Assembly: GCF_001613085.1 (NCBI RefSeq)
Contig: NZ_BDBR01000004.1
Location: 1 to 64,000, forward strand
Direction of reading: 5' to 3'
Length of the DNA: 64,000 nucleotides
Source: Nocardia salmonicida NBRC 13393
GTDB taxonomy: Bacteria; Actinomycetota; Actinomycetes; Mycobacteriales; Mycobacteriaceae
Position numbers and translations under genes: made by a program. Each line of letters starts with the position of its first letter. The stretch's first letter is position 1. This document shows, one piece after another, positions 34,671 through 44,423 of this stretch. The notes beneath the pieces are model-generated. The model saw nothing but the letters and a program-made list of their open reading frames with translations. It was not told where the DNA came from and did not search any database.

Positions 34671-35534
34671 ATGGCCGCCGAGTACATCCCACCGGCACTG
34701 CGTCCGGTCCGCGCGATCAAAGCGACCGCCAAGATTCCCGTCCACGCGAATCAGCGCCTCGGTCACCAGGCCATCGTGTTCTTCCAAGCGCTGATCGCCA
34801 TCCCGTTCACGCTGCGCCACTACCGCAAGGAAGTCGCCCGTTTGGTCGCCGATGTCGGCTGGGGTAACGGCTCGCTCATCGTCGGCGGCGGCACAGTGGG
34901 CGTGGTCATCGCGCTGTGCGCGTTCGGCGGCATCACCGTGGGAGTCGAGTCCTACACCGCGTTGAACCTGCTCACTATGGGACCGCTGACCGGGGCCATC
35001 TCCGGCTTCGCCACCACCCGTGAGATCGCGCCGATCCTGGGCACGCTCGCCTTCGCCATCCAGTCCGGTTGCCGATTCACCGCGCAGCTCGGCTCGATGC
35101 GGATCTCCGAAGAGATCGACGCACTGGAATCCATTGCGATCCGGCCGCTGCCTTATCTGGTAACCACCCGGATGATCGCGGCCACGATCACCATCATCCC
35201 CTTGTACACACTCGGCCTCGCGGTCGCCTACATAGCGACCAAGCTGTCGGTGCTGTTCCTCGGCGGGACGACCGCAGGCACCTATGACCACTACTTCTTC
35301 CAGTTCCTGATCGGCGGGGACGTGTTCTTCTCGATCTTCAAAGTGGTGGTGTTCGTTCTCATCGCGGCGTTCATCCAGTGCTACTACGGCTTCGTCGCCT
35401 CTGGCGGCCCCGAAGGCGTCGGCGTCGCGGCGGGCCAGGCCATCAAGATGGTCATCGTCGTCATGGTCTTCACCAATCTGTTTCTCACGCTTGCGATCTG
35501 GGGCATCGACCCCGGATTCCGGATCTCGGGATAG
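34671..35534 (+). CDS. yrbEB: YrbE/MlaE-type permease B of the Mce system
   Basis: A 287-residue permease, 1 bp after YrbEA. The coupling loop reads LGSMRISEEIDALESIAIRP (EEIDAL), with FGGITVGVESYTALNLLTMG before it. Its N-terminus carries about 50 extra polar residues, as usual for YrbEB. It forms the second half of the inner-membrane channel. Confidence 0.93.
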   Translation: MAAEYIPPALRPVRAIKATAKIPVHANQRLGHQAIVFFQALIAIPFTLRHYRKEVARLVADVGWGNGSLIVGGGTVGVVIALCAFGGITVGVESYTALNLLTMGPLTGAISGFATTREIAPILGTLAFAIQSGCRFTAQLGSMRISEEIDALESIAIRPLPYLVTTRMIAATITIIPLYTLGLAVAYIATKLSVLFLGGTTAGTYDHYFFQFLIGGDVFFSIFKVVVFVLIAAFIQCYYGFVASGGPEGVGVAAGQAIKMVIVVMVFTNLFLTLAIWGIDPGFRISG

Positions 35535-35543
35535 GTCGATCGA

Positions 35544-36986
35544 ATGATTCTCGATCTCAGCGGCCGCGGCCCCAAACCCCTGCAGCTCACGCTCGCGGGA
35601 CTGGCGGTGATCACCGCGTTCGCGGTCGCTCTGTATCTGCTCGCACTGCGCTACAACGGCGAGTTCGAGGACACGGTGGTGGTCGGTGCCGACCTCACCA
35701 GTACCGGTGACGGGCTACCTCAGCGCGCCGACGTGAAGTACCGCGGCATGCTGGTCGGCTCGGTCGGCTCGGTGGAGATGGTCGCCAAGGGCGAACGCCA
35801 GCACGCCACCTTGGAACTGAAGCCGGGTCTGGCGCAGACGATTCCGAACACGGTCACCGTGCGCGTCATCCCCGACAACATCTTCGGCGTCTCCTCGCTC
35901 CAGCTCGTGGACAACGAGGGGACCGCCGAGGGGTTGCGCGAGGGTGCGACCATCCGCGAGGACACCAGCCAGGCCACGATCCAGCTGCAGACCACGCTCA
36001 ACACCCTGCGCGATGTGCTCGACACCATCCAGCCCGAGAAGCTCGGCCGGGTGCTGGCCACCCTGTCCGCAGCGCTCGATCCGAGCAGTCGCGTACCGGG
36101 TTCGACGGTGGAGCGCCTCGACACCTGGCTCACCACCATCCACCAGATCCCCGAAATCGGTCACCTGCTCGGCAATTTCGGTCAGGCGGCGACAGCGCTG
36201 AGCCAGTCGGCACCGGAACTGGTCGGCGTACTGGCCGATTCGGTGACGACCGCGCGCACGCTCAACGAGCACCGCACCCAAATGGTGGAGCTGCTCACAC
36301 AGGGCAACTCCACCATCGAATCGGTCAACGCCCTGTTCGCCGCGAATCCCGATTCGGGCAAAGAATTGGTCTCCGGCCTGGACCAGCTACTCGGTGGCAT
36401 CGCCAAGGATCCCAGCGCACTGCAGTTGACGGCGGCCAACCTCAACAACTCGTTGCGCAGGCTGCAGCAAACGTTCAACTTCGGCCCCAGCAAGCAGATG
36501 ACCTGGCGTATGGATGTGACGTTCACACCGTTCCAGCAGTACACCGCCAAGGACTGCCCGCACTACGGCGACATGGCCGGACCCCGATGCGGTGGCCCTA
36601 CCGTGCCAGAAGTCGCACCGCCGCAAGAGTATCCGGCACAGATGCTGCCGAAGCGACTCGAGTCCGCCGGCCCGGCACCGGCACTGCCGATTCCCGGGCT
36701 ACCCACACTGCCGAGCATCACCGTGCCGACTGTTCCCGGCCTGCCGACGATTCCGGGTCTGCCTGCCATTCCGGGACTGCCCGCTATCCCGGGGATCACC
36801 GCACCCGCCGCATCTCGCGATCCCGCGCCCGCCGCCACCCCGGCGGCGCAGTCTCGGCTGGGCGGCATCGCCGCGGTGTCGGCACTGGTCGGCGGTAAAC
36901 CGACGTTCAGTCAGCTGCTCCTGCTCGGGTCGATTCTGGGCAACATTGCCATCGTCCCCGACGCCGAAGGTGGTGTCCAACAGTGA
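35544..36986 (+). CDS. mceA: MceA-type substrate-binding protein
   Basis: A 480-residue protein with an N-terminal membrane anchor (about residues 15-37), an MlaD/Mce domain (RADVKYRGMLVGSVGSVEMV, residues about 58-130) and a long helical region. The C-terminal tail is proline-rich with repeated GLP-x-IP units (PGLPTIPGLPAIPGLPAIPG). Mce proteins form a periplasmic hexameric tunnel for lipids. The repeat tail probably crosses or anchors in the outer envelope. Confidence 0.92.
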   Translation: MILDLSGRGPKPLQLTLAGLAVITAFAVALYLLALRYNGEFEDTVVVGADLTSTGDGLPQRADVKYRGMLVGSVGSVEMVAKGERQHATLELKPGLAQTIPNTVTVRVIPDNIFGVSSLQLVDNEGTAEGLREGATIREDTSQATIQLQTTLNTLRDVLDTIQPEKLGRVLATLSAALDPSSRVPGSTVERLDTWLTTIHQIPEIGHLLGNFGQAATALSQSAPELVGVLADSVTTARTLNEHRTQMVELLTQGNSTIESVNALFAANPDSGKELVSGLDQLLGGIAKDPSALQLTAANLNNSLRRLQQTFNFGPSKQMTWRMDVTFTPFQQYTAKDCPHYGDMAGPRCGGPTVPEVAPPQEYPAQMLPKRLESAGPAPALPIPGLPTLPSITVPTVPGLPTIPGLPAIPGLPAIPGITAPAASRDPAPAATPAAQSRLGGIAAVSALVGGKPTFSQLLLLGSILGNIAIVPDAEGGVQQ

Positions 36987-38005
36987 AATCCAGCAAAGCA
37001 CTGCTCGGCTTCAGCTTCTTCGCCGTCTTGGCGACGCTGCTCACCTACACGATCTGGTCGACCCTGCAACGCAGCGTCCCCGGCAACACCACGAGCTATT
37101 CGGCGGTCTTCACCGATGTTCTCGGATTGCGCATCGGCGACGACGTCCGGATGGCGGGTGTGCGAGTCGGCCGGATCGACAAGATCGATTTCACCGACAA
37201 CTACATCGCCAAGGTCGACTTCCAGATCGAGGCGCGCCAGCACCTGACCGATACCACCAAAGCCCTTGTGCGATACCAGAATCTGATCGGTCAGCGCTAC
37301 CTTGCGCTGGCGCCGGGCACCGGCGAGGGCACCGTTGTCCCCGCAGGCTCGCAGATCCCGCTCGACCGGACCGAGCCGTCGTTCGACGTCTCGGCGCTGT
37401 TGTCCGGATTCGAACCACTGTTCAGTGTGCTGCAACCCGACCAGATCAATTCGCTGTCGGAAACGCTCATCCAGGCATTGCAGGGCAACGAGGTGTCGCT
37501 GGCGGCGCTGATCACCCAGGCTGCCCAGTTGGCCAGCACCTTCGGTGAACGCGACCAGATCATCGGCGATGTGCTGAGCAATCTCAGCTCGGTGATGGCA
37601 GGTCTGGCCAACCGCAGCGACGAGCTGGAGACCCTGATCACGCAGACTCGCAGTTTGATGGACGGGCTCTACACCGAGGGCGAATCGCTGAAGAGTTCGG
37701 TCGAACGGGTGGCGGGAGCGACTAACGGCCTTGTCTCGCTCATCGAGCAGGTCAAGCCCGGATTGGCCGACGCGCAACGCAACGCCACTACCGGCGTGAT
37801 GATGTTGCTCTACAACGGCGCCGCCCTCGATCGCGCTGCGGTCGAATTCCCGGACTTCCTCAACGGCGTCGCCAGGTTCACCCAATACGGCACCTACGGC
37901 AATGCCTACATCTGCCGCCTCGACGTCTCCCTGTGGGGCGTTCTCCTGCCAGAGGGCTTGTTCTCGCAGGTCGGCGGCACCTCACAATCGGAAGTGTGCC
38001 GATGA
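36983..38005 (+). CDS. mceB: MceB-type protein
   Basis: Starts at GTG 36983 overlapping the mceA stop. The 340-residue protein has an N-terminal anchor (ALLGFSFFAVLATLLTYTIW) and an Mce domain containing RIGDDVRMAGVRVGRIDKID. A helical domain follows and the protein ends near CRLDVSLWGVLLPEG. Paired cysteines near the end (YICRL and SEVCR) are typical for MceB. One subunit of the Mce tunnel. Confidence 0.92.
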   Translation: MKSSKALLGFSFFAVLATLLTYTIWSTLQRSVPGNTTSYSAVFTDVLGLRIGDDVRMAGVRVGRIDKIDFTDNYIAKVDFQIEARQHLTDTTKALVRYQNLIGQRYLALAPGTGEGTVVPAGSQIPLDRTEPSFDVSALLSGFEPLFSVLQPDQINSLSETLIQALQGNEVSLAALITQAAQLASTFGERDQIIGDVLSNLSSVMAGLANRSDELETLITQTRSLMDGLYTEGESLKSSVERVAGATNGLVSLIEQVKPGLADAQRNATTGVMMLLYNGAALDRAAVEFPDFLNGVARFTQYGTYGNAYICRLDVSLWGVLLPEGLFSQVGGTSQSEVCR

Positions 38006-39015
38006 TCAAACCACGCGTTCCAGCATTTCTGCGGCACAACCGGCACCTGCGGCTCGGCCTGATCGCGGCCCTCGCGGTGCTGATATTGCTCGGCGGTTCA
38101 AGTCTGATCAACCAGGTCCAACTCGGCGACAAGACCGTTCACGCCGAGTTCGCCCAGGCCGCGGGCCTTCGGCCCGGCGCGACAGTCGATGTCTCCGGCA
38201 TCGAGGTCGGTGCGGTCCAGGCGGTGAAGCTGGTCAACGACCGGGTGGAGGTGGCGCTGCGGATCCGCAAGGACATCCGCCTCGGCGCCAACGCCCACGC
38301 GGCGATCAAGATGTCGACCATCCTCGGCAGGCTGCACATCGTGCTGCGGCCCGGCGACGGAAAAGAGCTCCCCGACAACCGGATCCGGGTCGACAACACC
38401 GAGGTTCCGTACAACCTGAGCAAGGTCATCCAGGATCCGCAGTACACCTCCTCGTTCGAGCGGATCGAACGGATCGACCCGAACAAACTGCGCACCGCGC
38501 TCGATGTGTTCAGTGCCCAGCTGGGCGATTCACCCGCCATGGCGGTGCAGGCCCTCGACAGCATCGGCGCGCTCGCCCAGGTGATCAACAGCAGGCGCGA
38601 CGAGGTCGACACCCTGCTCAAGAGCATGGATCAGGTCTCCCAACTGGTCTCGGACAACCGCAACAGCGTGCTGGTGTTGCTCACCAGGGGCGAAGCGATC
38701 GGGGCCGCTGTGCAGAAGCGCCAGACCCTGCTCACCCAGCTGCTCGACAACGTCGCCGACATGTCGAGGCTGCTGCAGGACATGGGTATCGAGAACAACG
38801 GTGAACTCGGACCGCTGATCGCGAACCTCAACACGATGTCCGACGGCCTGACCAAGAACAAGGAGAACCTGGACCGGATCTACGAGTACGCCCCGATCAC
38901 GTTGCGCCAGTTCAACAATCTGCTCGGCAACGGCCCCTACGGCGAGATCTGGGCACCGTGGATCCTTCCGGACAACTGGCTGTGTTTCGCACAGGCCGTA
39001 CAGGGGTGCAACTGA
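38002..39015 (+). CDS. mceC: MceC-type protein
   Basis: ATG 38002 overlaps the mceB stop (ATGA). 337 residues: a basic N-terminus, one membrane helix (LGLIAALAVLILLGGSSLIN), the Mce domain with RPGATVDVSGIEVGAVQAVK, then long helices and a cysteine-containing end (LCFAQAVQGCN). A further tunnel subunit. Confidence 0.92.
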   Translation: MIKPRVPAFLRHNRHLRLGLIAALAVLILLGGSSLINQVQLGDKTVHAEFAQAAGLRPGATVDVSGIEVGAVQAVKLVNDRVEVALRIRKDIRLGANAHAAIKMSTILGRLHIVLRPGDGKELPDNRIRVDNTEVPYNLSKVIQDPQYTSSFERIERIDPNKLRTALDVFSAQLGDSPAMAVQALDSIGALAQVINSRRDEVDTLLKSMDQVSQLVSDNRNSVLVLLTRGEAIGAAVQKRQTLLTQLLDNVADMSRLLQDMGIENNGELGPLIANLNTMSDGLTKNKENLDRIYEYAPITLRQFNNLLGNGPYGEIWAPWILPDNWLCFAQAVQGCN

Positions 39016-40115
39016 TGAGGACCACACGCACGAGCAAGCTCGCGGCGGTCTGCTTGGCCGCGACACTCGCCTCGGGCTGCTCCTTACTGCCCGACAGCCT
39101 GACCGGACTGGGTAACCAGGTGCTGGGCGCGCAGAAGCGCATCAGCGCCGACTTCGAGAACGTGGCCGGACTGTACGCGGGCAACGAGGTCTCCGTGCTC
39201 GGTGTGCCGGTCGGTGTCGTCGATTCGGTGACGCCGCGCGGCAGCTACGTCGAGGTGGTGATGTCGGTCGACCGTGATGTTCGCATTCCCGCCGAAGCGA
39301 TGGCGGCGCTGGTGTCGCCGCAGCTGATCACCAACCGCCATGTCGAGCTCGCCCCGGCCTATACCGGCTCAGGGCCCGAGCTCGCCGACGGCGCGCATCT
39401 TCCGCTGTCTCGCACCAGGACACCCGTCGAACTGGACCGGATCCTGTCCAACTTCGATCAGCTGGGCGAGGCGCTCAAGGGCGACAGCCAGAACGGGCCC
39501 ATGGCGAGCCGGGTGCTCTTCCCACTGCTCGACGGCAACGGCGACCGGTTGCGCGAAACGCTCGACGAACTGTCGGCGGCCTTCGAGCTGACTTTCGCCA
39601 ACAAGGATCAGATCGCCAACACCATCATCGAACTCGGCGAGATCACCCAGATCATCGCCGACAACGATCAGACCGTCCGCGATTTCAGCGGTCGCATCAC
39701 CGAGTTGGTCGCGCTGTTCGGACAGCAGTCCCCCGGTCTGCAGGCGGTGCTGACCCAGCTCGACGACTTCATCACCAATACCTCCTCGGTGGTCGGCCAG
39801 AATCAGGACCAGCTCGCGGGCGCGCTCACCAAGTTCGTCGCGATCGCAGCCCAGATGCGGGCCAATGCCCGCAATCTGACCGAGATCATCGATGTCGGTC
39901 CGCTGATGTTCCAGAACTTCGACAACGCGATCAGCCGAGAACACCAGGCGCTGCGTCTGCACGGTCTGCTCGACAAGATCGTGCTCGACAGCGAGGTGGT
40001 CTCGCTGTTCTGTGAGCGCGTCCAGATGCGTCTGGACGGCTGCCGCACCGGCAAAATCTCCGATATGGGCCCGGACTTCGGGCTGACCGCCGCGCTGTTG
40101 GGATTGACGAAATGA
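39015..40115 (+). CDS. mceD: MceD-position protein with lipoprotein signal
   Basis: ATG 39015 overlaps the previous stop (TGATG). 366 residues with a signal ending LASGC-SLLPD, a lipobox, so this subunit is predicted to be lipidated. The Mce domain holds LYAGNEVSVLGVPVGVVDSV. The C-terminal end has the usual Cys pair (LFCERV and LDGCRTG). In M. tuberculosis operons only the fifth protein is a lipoprotein; here the fourth is as well. Confidence 0.9.
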   Translation: MRTTRTSKLAAVCLAATLASGCSLLPDSLTGLGNQVLGAQKRISADFENVAGLYAGNEVSVLGVPVGVVDSVTPRGSYVEVVMSVDRDVRIPAEAMAALVSPQLITNRHVELAPAYTGSGPELADGAHLPLSRTRTPVELDRILSNFDQLGEALKGDSQNGPMASRVLFPLLDGNGDRLRETLDELSAAFELTFANKDQIANTIIELGEITQIIADNDQTVRDFSGRITELVALFGQQSPGLQAVLTQLDDFITNTSSVVGQNQDQLAGALTKFVAIAAQMRANARNLTEIIDVGPLMFQNFDNAISREHQALRLHGLLDKIVLDSEVVSLFCERVQMRLDGCRTGKISDMGPDFGLTAALLGLTK

Positions 40116-41224
40116 CTCTGCGCACCACGTTGGCCGCGGCCTTCTGCGCCGCCGCCGTGGCCGCATCGAGCAGCGGCTGCTCGATGACCGTGGCCGAGCT
40201 GCCGATGCCCGAACCGGGCATCGGCGGGCCCGGCTATACCTTGCACGCCACTTTCCGGGACGCGCTCAACCTGCCCAACCGCGCCCACGTGAAGATCGGC
40301 GGCACCGATATCGGTGTCGTCACCGCAATTTCGACGACGTCGTTCCTCGCCGATGTCGAGATGCTGATCCGCACCGACATCCAACTGCCGCAGGGCACCA
40401 CCGTGGAGCTGCGCCAGGCGACCCCGCTCGGTGACATCTTCGTCGCCATGACCCTGCCCACCGCCGAGGCCGCTGGACCACCGCTGCGCGAGGGCGCGAC
40501 CATCGGCGCCGAGCTCACCGCATCGGCCGCTTCGGTCGAGCAGTTGATGATGTCGGTGTCGATGCTGATCAACGGCGGCGGACTCAATCAGGCAGCCAAG
40601 GTCACCTCCGAACTCAACTCCATCTTCGCGGGCAAGGCGCCCCAACTGCAGCACGTGATCGGGGAAATGACCTCGGTCATCGCCGCGCTCAACGCACGTA
40701 CCGGCGATCTCGACGCGACGCTCTCCGGGTTGTCGGTGCTGACCGGCGAATTGGCTCGGCGCAAGGCCGAACTCGGTGCCGCGGCCGACGACTTCCCGCA
40801 ACTGATCGGGCTGTTCGCCGAGAACAACCAGGCCATCGTCGACCTGATCAACAAGGTGGCGGTGACGATGGACGCCCTCGGCGACTTCAGCGCGACGAAC
40901 GGGCCGCAGTTCGTCAGCCTGTTCCAGAGCATCCAGAATCTGATGTCCGGATTCGCGCAGATGGGCGATGACCTCACCGGCACGCTCGATGGCCTCCACA
41001 AGATCTACCCCTCGGTCATGGACAGCGTGCAAGGACCGACGCTGGCCGTCGGAGCGATCCTGTCCTACCTCGATATCGGTGCGATCACCGATCCGGCCGG
41101 CAGCCGCTGGCCCGACGGCACCGATGTGCCCGCGTTCATCGGCAGCATCACCGACGTGATCGCCAAGGTGACCGGCCGCCTCAACAGCACACCGCAGCAG
41201 CCGACCCAAGAGGGGCCTCGATGA
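40112..41224 (+). CDS. mceE: MceE-type lipoprotein
   Basis: Overlaps mceD by 4 bp. 370 residues with lipobox SSSGC-SMTVAELPMPEPG, the acid/proline linker typical of MceE, then PNRAHVKIGGTDIGVVTAIS in the Mce domain. A long helical part follows (NSIFAGKAPQLQHVIGEMTS). It should anchor the tunnel at the membrane surface. Confidence 0.92.
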   Translation: MTLRTTLAAAFCAAAVAASSSGCSMTVAELPMPEPGIGGPGYTLHATFRDALNLPNRAHVKIGGTDIGVVTAISTTSFLADVEMLIRTDIQLPQGTTVELRQATPLGDIFVAMTLPTAEAAGPPLREGATIGAELTASAASVEQLMMSVSMLINGGGLNQAAKVTSELNSIFAGKAPQLQHVIGEMTSVIAALNARTGDLDATLSGLSVLTGELARRKAELGAAADDFPQLIGLFAENNQAIVDLINKVAVTMDALGDFSATNGPQFVSLFQSIQNLMSGFAQMGDDLTGTLDGLHKIYPSVMDSVQGPTLAVGAILSYLDIGAITDPAGSRWPDGTDVPAFIGSITDVIAKVTGRLNSTPQQPTQEGPR

Positions 41225-42405
41225 ATTCACCGTTGTGGGAATGGCTGGTTCGCCGTCGCATCGCGGTCGCCAATGCCGGCCTTGTCGTCGTCCTACTGCT
41301 GGGCAGCGGGTACCTGGGCGGTGCGGTTCTGCGGATCGACCCGACGAACAAGCGCTACGCCGTCACCGTCGAACTGGCCATCTCGGGTGGACTCACCAAG
41401 GGCAGCGATGTGACGTTCCGTGGCGTTCGGGTCGGCCGGGTCGATGACGTGCGGGTCGCCGGCGACGGGATCGCGGCCGTGGCCGAGATCGAGGAGGGCA
41501 CCCGGATTCCGCTCGGCGGCACGGTCGCCGTCGCCCGTTTGTCGGCCGCGGGTGAGCAGTACCTGGATTTTCGACCCGAGACCGATACCGGGCCGTATCT
41601 GCGCGACGGCTCCGTCATCGCCCGGGCGGACACCGGCGTGCCCGTGCAGGTGCAGTCGGTGCTGTTGAACATGTCGGGCCTGGTCAGCGGATTGAACCCC
41701 GAACGCCTCAATGTGATCGTCAACGAACTCGACAAAGCGCTCGCGGGCGGTCCGGACGGCTTGCGCAACATGATCTCCGGGATCAGCCGCGCGATGGCAG
41801 GGCTCAACGATCTGCTGCCGCAGACCGAGCATCTGCTGCGCAATCTCGAGGTCATCGCCTCGACGACCGCGAACGCGCAACCCGACCTGGGAACTCTGAC
41901 CAACGCGGGTAGCGCCCTGTTCCAGCAGTTCTCCGCCGCCGATGCCGAATTGCGGCACCTGCTCCAGGAAGGGCCGGGGCAGCTGGCCACGCTCGGGGGC
42001 TTCATTTCCCGCACCCAGAACCCGATCACGGACCTGGTGACGAACTTCGTCGCGATCACCCGGGCGGCGAAATTGCGTCAGCCCGCGATCGAGCTGCTGT
42101 TTCCGACGTTGAGCCGCTTCTCCGAGGCGGTCGGCATCCCGGCTCACGACAACGCCTTCTACACCCTCGTCGACCCGTGGCCGCGACCGACCTGCGACTA
42201 CGACACGGTCCCGATTCTTCCCACGCAGGCCACCGCCGATACCAGGGTGCGGCTCTACAACTACTGCGTCACCGACAATCCCGCGCTGCAGGTCCGTGGG
42301 TCGGCGAACGCGCCACGGCCCGCCGGACCCGACAACGGTGCGGGACCGCCGCCCGGTGTGACCGGCGACGAATTGTCCCAGCCCTCGGTGCCCGCACCAA
42401 GATAA
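41221..42405 (+). CDS. mceF: MceF-type protein
   Basis: Overlaps mceE by 4 bp. 394 residues: membrane helix VANAGLVVVLLLGSGYLGG, Mce domain GLTKGSDVTFRGVRVGRVDD, helical region and a Pro/Gly-rich tail (GPDNGAGPPPGV). It completes the six-protein set. A long open frame on the opposite strand is a composition artefact. Confidence 0.92.
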   Translation: MNSPLWEWLVRRRIAVANAGLVVVLLLGSGYLGGAVLRIDPTNKRYAVTVELAISGGLTKGSDVTFRGVRVGRVDDVRVAGDGIAAVAEIEEGTRIPLGGTVAVARLSAAGEQYLDFRPETDTGPYLRDGSVIARADTGVPVQVQSVLLNMSGLVSGLNPERLNVIVNELDKALAGGPDGLRNMISGISRAMAGLNDLLPQTEHLLRNLEVIASTTANAQPDLGTLTNAGSALFQQFSAADAELRHLLQEGPGQLATLGGFISRTQNPITDLVTNFVAITRAAKLRQPAIELLFPTLSRFSEAVGIPAHDNAFYTLVDPWPRPTCDYDTVPILPTQATADTRVRLYNYCVTDNPALQVRGSANAPRPAGPDNGAGPPPGVTGDELSQPSVPAPR

Positions 42406-42420
42406 GGAGCACGAAAAGCA

Positions 42421-43023
42421 ATGACCAACGACGAAACATCCACCAGCACAGCACCATCGGAAGGGCTCGCGGCCACGGTCGATGCGAAGTCGGCCACCAA
42501 GGCCAAGTGGTGGGCGATGGACCGCAAGACTCTCGGCCTGCGTGGCGCTACCGCGATCGTCCTCGGCGCCTCGCTGGCGACCTCGGTGTTCCTGTTCGTG
42601 GAGAACAAGAGCAACACCGACCTCCTCCAGGCCCAACAGCAGGCCCGCGAGGCCGCGTGCCACTACGCGCCCGCGTTGGCCGACTACGACAGCAAGAATC
42701 TCGACACCTATTTCAAGGCGGTTCTCGCGGGCGCGACAGGTGACTGGAAGAAGCAGTTCGAATCCACCAGCACCGAGCTGCGCGACGCCCTCACCCAGGG
42801 CGAGGTCGTCTCGAAGGTCACCGACACCCAGTGCGCGCTGCGCTCGGGCGACGAGACCTCCGCCGAGGCGATCGTGGTGATCGGGACGACCATCTCCAGC
42901 CTGGGCACCGAACACAAGGCCAAGCCGAGTCAACTGTCGATGGTGTTCGACCTGCGCAACGATGACGGCCGCTGGCTCGTCGAGAAGGTGAACTCCCCGT
43001 TGACCTCGCCGCCCACCCCATGA
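42421..43023 (+). CDS. Mce-associated membrane protein (Mas)
   Basis: A 200-residue protein with a Thr/Ser/Ala-rich cytosolic N-terminus, one membrane helix (GATAIVLGASLATSVFLFVE) and an extracytoplasmic NTF2-like domain: YDSKNLDTYFKAVLAGATGD, FESTSTELRDAL, FDLRNDDGRWLVEKV. It lies 15 bp after mceF. Mas proteins stabilise Mce complexes in mycobacteria. Only one is present here. Confidence 0.88.
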   Translation: MTNDETSTSTAPSEGLAATVDAKSATKAKWWAMDRKTLGLRGATAIVLGASLATSVFLFVENKSNTDLLQAQQQAREAACHYAPALADYDSKNLDTYFKAVLAGATGDWKKQFESTSTELRDALTQGEVVSKVTDTQCALRSGDETSAEAIVVIGTTISSLGTEHKAKPSQLSMVFDLRNDDGRWLVEKVNSPLTSPPTP

Positions 43024-43063
43024 CTCGGTCCGGCGGATCGACCTCACTCCCCCAGGCGATAGC

Positions 43064-44353
43064 ATGACAGGCAAGATCATCGGGAACTCACTGTCCCCGC
43101 GTGGAACAAAGGGTAGGACGACGAGCAACCAGGCAGACGAATCCCCCGCGGATGCGCCGACCCGCCAGGTCAGGCGCAGGCCGAAGAATCGTCGTGCCCA
43201 GATCGCGGCGGAATCGGCCGCCGCCTTCGGCGCGCACGGGTACCACGGTGTGAGCATGGACGACATCGCGCGGCGCCTCGATATCAGTTCCACCGCGCTG
43301 TATCGGCACTTTCCGAGCAAATACGCGTTGTTCCGGGAAGAACTTCTGCGGTTGTCCGGGATAGCCGTCGGCGCGGTCGAGCTACCCGGCGAGGCCGTCG
43401 ACTGGACGCCACGCCAGCGCGTGGATCATGTGCTCGACGCCATCATCGGCTTGACCATCGCCAATCGGCCGACCGTGGCGCTGGCCCGCTGGGAGCGCCG
43501 CTATCTCGAGCCGGCCGATCTTCAGGAGTTCACCGATCAGTTCGCCGTGGCCATCGCCACGCTGCGCAAGCTGATCGGCGAGGTAAGACCCGAGTTGGAC
43601 GGTCGAGACCGGGCGGTTCGCGCGGTCTCGATCTTCGCTGTGGTGAGCAGCATCGGCGACCACCACGCCACCGTACCGGCGAAAGCTCTCGCCCGGCTGC
43701 TCCATACGACCAGCTGGACGCTGATCGATGCTGATCTCAGCGGACTCGACAGCACGAAGCCTGCCGATCCCGAGAGCGAGCACACGCAGCCGTTCAAGCA
43801 TGATCTGCTGCTGGGCAAGGCCGTCGAGCTGTTCCACGAGCGCGGTTATCCGAATGTCAGTATGGAAGATATCGCCGCCGCCGCGGATCTGTCGGCCGCA
43901 TCGGCGGTGTATCGCTACTACCGCAGCAAGAGCGACCTGCTGGTAGCGGCCTTCCGGCGCGCCGCTGACCGGGTGTCGGGAGCGATCGCGCCCGCGGTGG
44001 CCGCTGCGGATACTCCCGCTGAGGCACTCGGCACCCTGATCGACCTCTATGTCTCCGGTTCTTTCGCCGAGCGCGCGCTGACCTTCGTCTATTACGCCGA
44101 GTTCAGCCATGTCGACCAACCCGATCAGGTAACCCTGCGCCATCTTCAACAATTGATCATCACCGAATGGGCGAAGTTGGTCGTAGAGGCCAGACCGGAC
44201 CTGTCCATCGGCGAGGCCCGAATCCTCGTACACGCGGCGTTCAGCCTCGTAGTCGACCTCGGGCGCACCTTCGGCGACCACGGAATCAGTCCACAGGAGA
44301 CTGTGATCCGCTTGCTCGAGACCATTCTGCTCGGTCAGCCCCTACCGCGGTAG
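43064..44353 (+). CDS. Double-TetR regulator, Mce3R-like
   Basis: A 429-residue single chain carries two complete TetR units. Unit 1 has FGAHGYHGVSMDDIARRLDI and SSTALYRHFPSKYALFREEL near residues 55-95. Unit 2 has FHERGYPNVSMEDIAAAADL and VYRYYRSKSDLLVAAF near residues 255-300. M. tuberculosis Mce3R has this rare architecture and represses mce3 and lipid genes. Such a pseudo-dimer presents two different DNA-reading heads and therefore fits an asymmetric site like the island motif. It lies 40 bp after the mas gene. Its action here is inference. Confidence 0.88.
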   Translation: MTGKIIGNSLSPRGTKGRTTSNQADESPADAPTRQVRRRPKNRRAQIAAESAAAFGAHGYHGVSMDDIARRLDISSTALYRHFPSKYALFREELLRLSGIAVGAVELPGEAVDWTPRQRVDHVLDAIIGLTIANRPTVALARWERRYLEPADLQEFTDQFAVAIATLRKLIGEVRPELDGRDRAVRAVSIFAVVSSIGDHHATVPAKALARLLHTTSWTLIDADLSGLDSTKPADPESEHTQPFKHDLLLGKAVELFHERGYPNVSMEDIAAAADLSAASAVYRYYRSKSDLLVAAFRRAADRVSGAIAPAVAAADTPAEALGTLIDLYVSGSFAERALTFVYYAEFSHVDQPDQVTLRHLQQLIITEWAKLVVEARPDLSIGEARILVHAAFSLVVDLGRTFGDHGISPQETVIRLLETILLGQPLPR

Positions 44354-44376
44354 GCACCGACTCACGCCGTAATTCA

Positions 44377-44410
44377 GGGAGCGTCCGACCATGACCGGTC
44401 GGACGCTCCC
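44377..44410. terminator. Bidirectional terminator
   Basis: GGGAGCGTCCGACC and GGTCGGACGCTCCC are perfect 14-bp arms around a 6-nt loop, between the convergent double-TetR and acyl-CoA dehydrogenase genes. Confidence 0.85.
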
Positions 44411-44423
44411 TTCATTCTGCGTC

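Noticed and set aside
41293..43320. A 675-codon open frame antisense to mceF and mas
   Set aside because: Arg/Gly/Val/His-rich composition with no domain; it mirrors well-supported mce genes and is a high-GC artefact.
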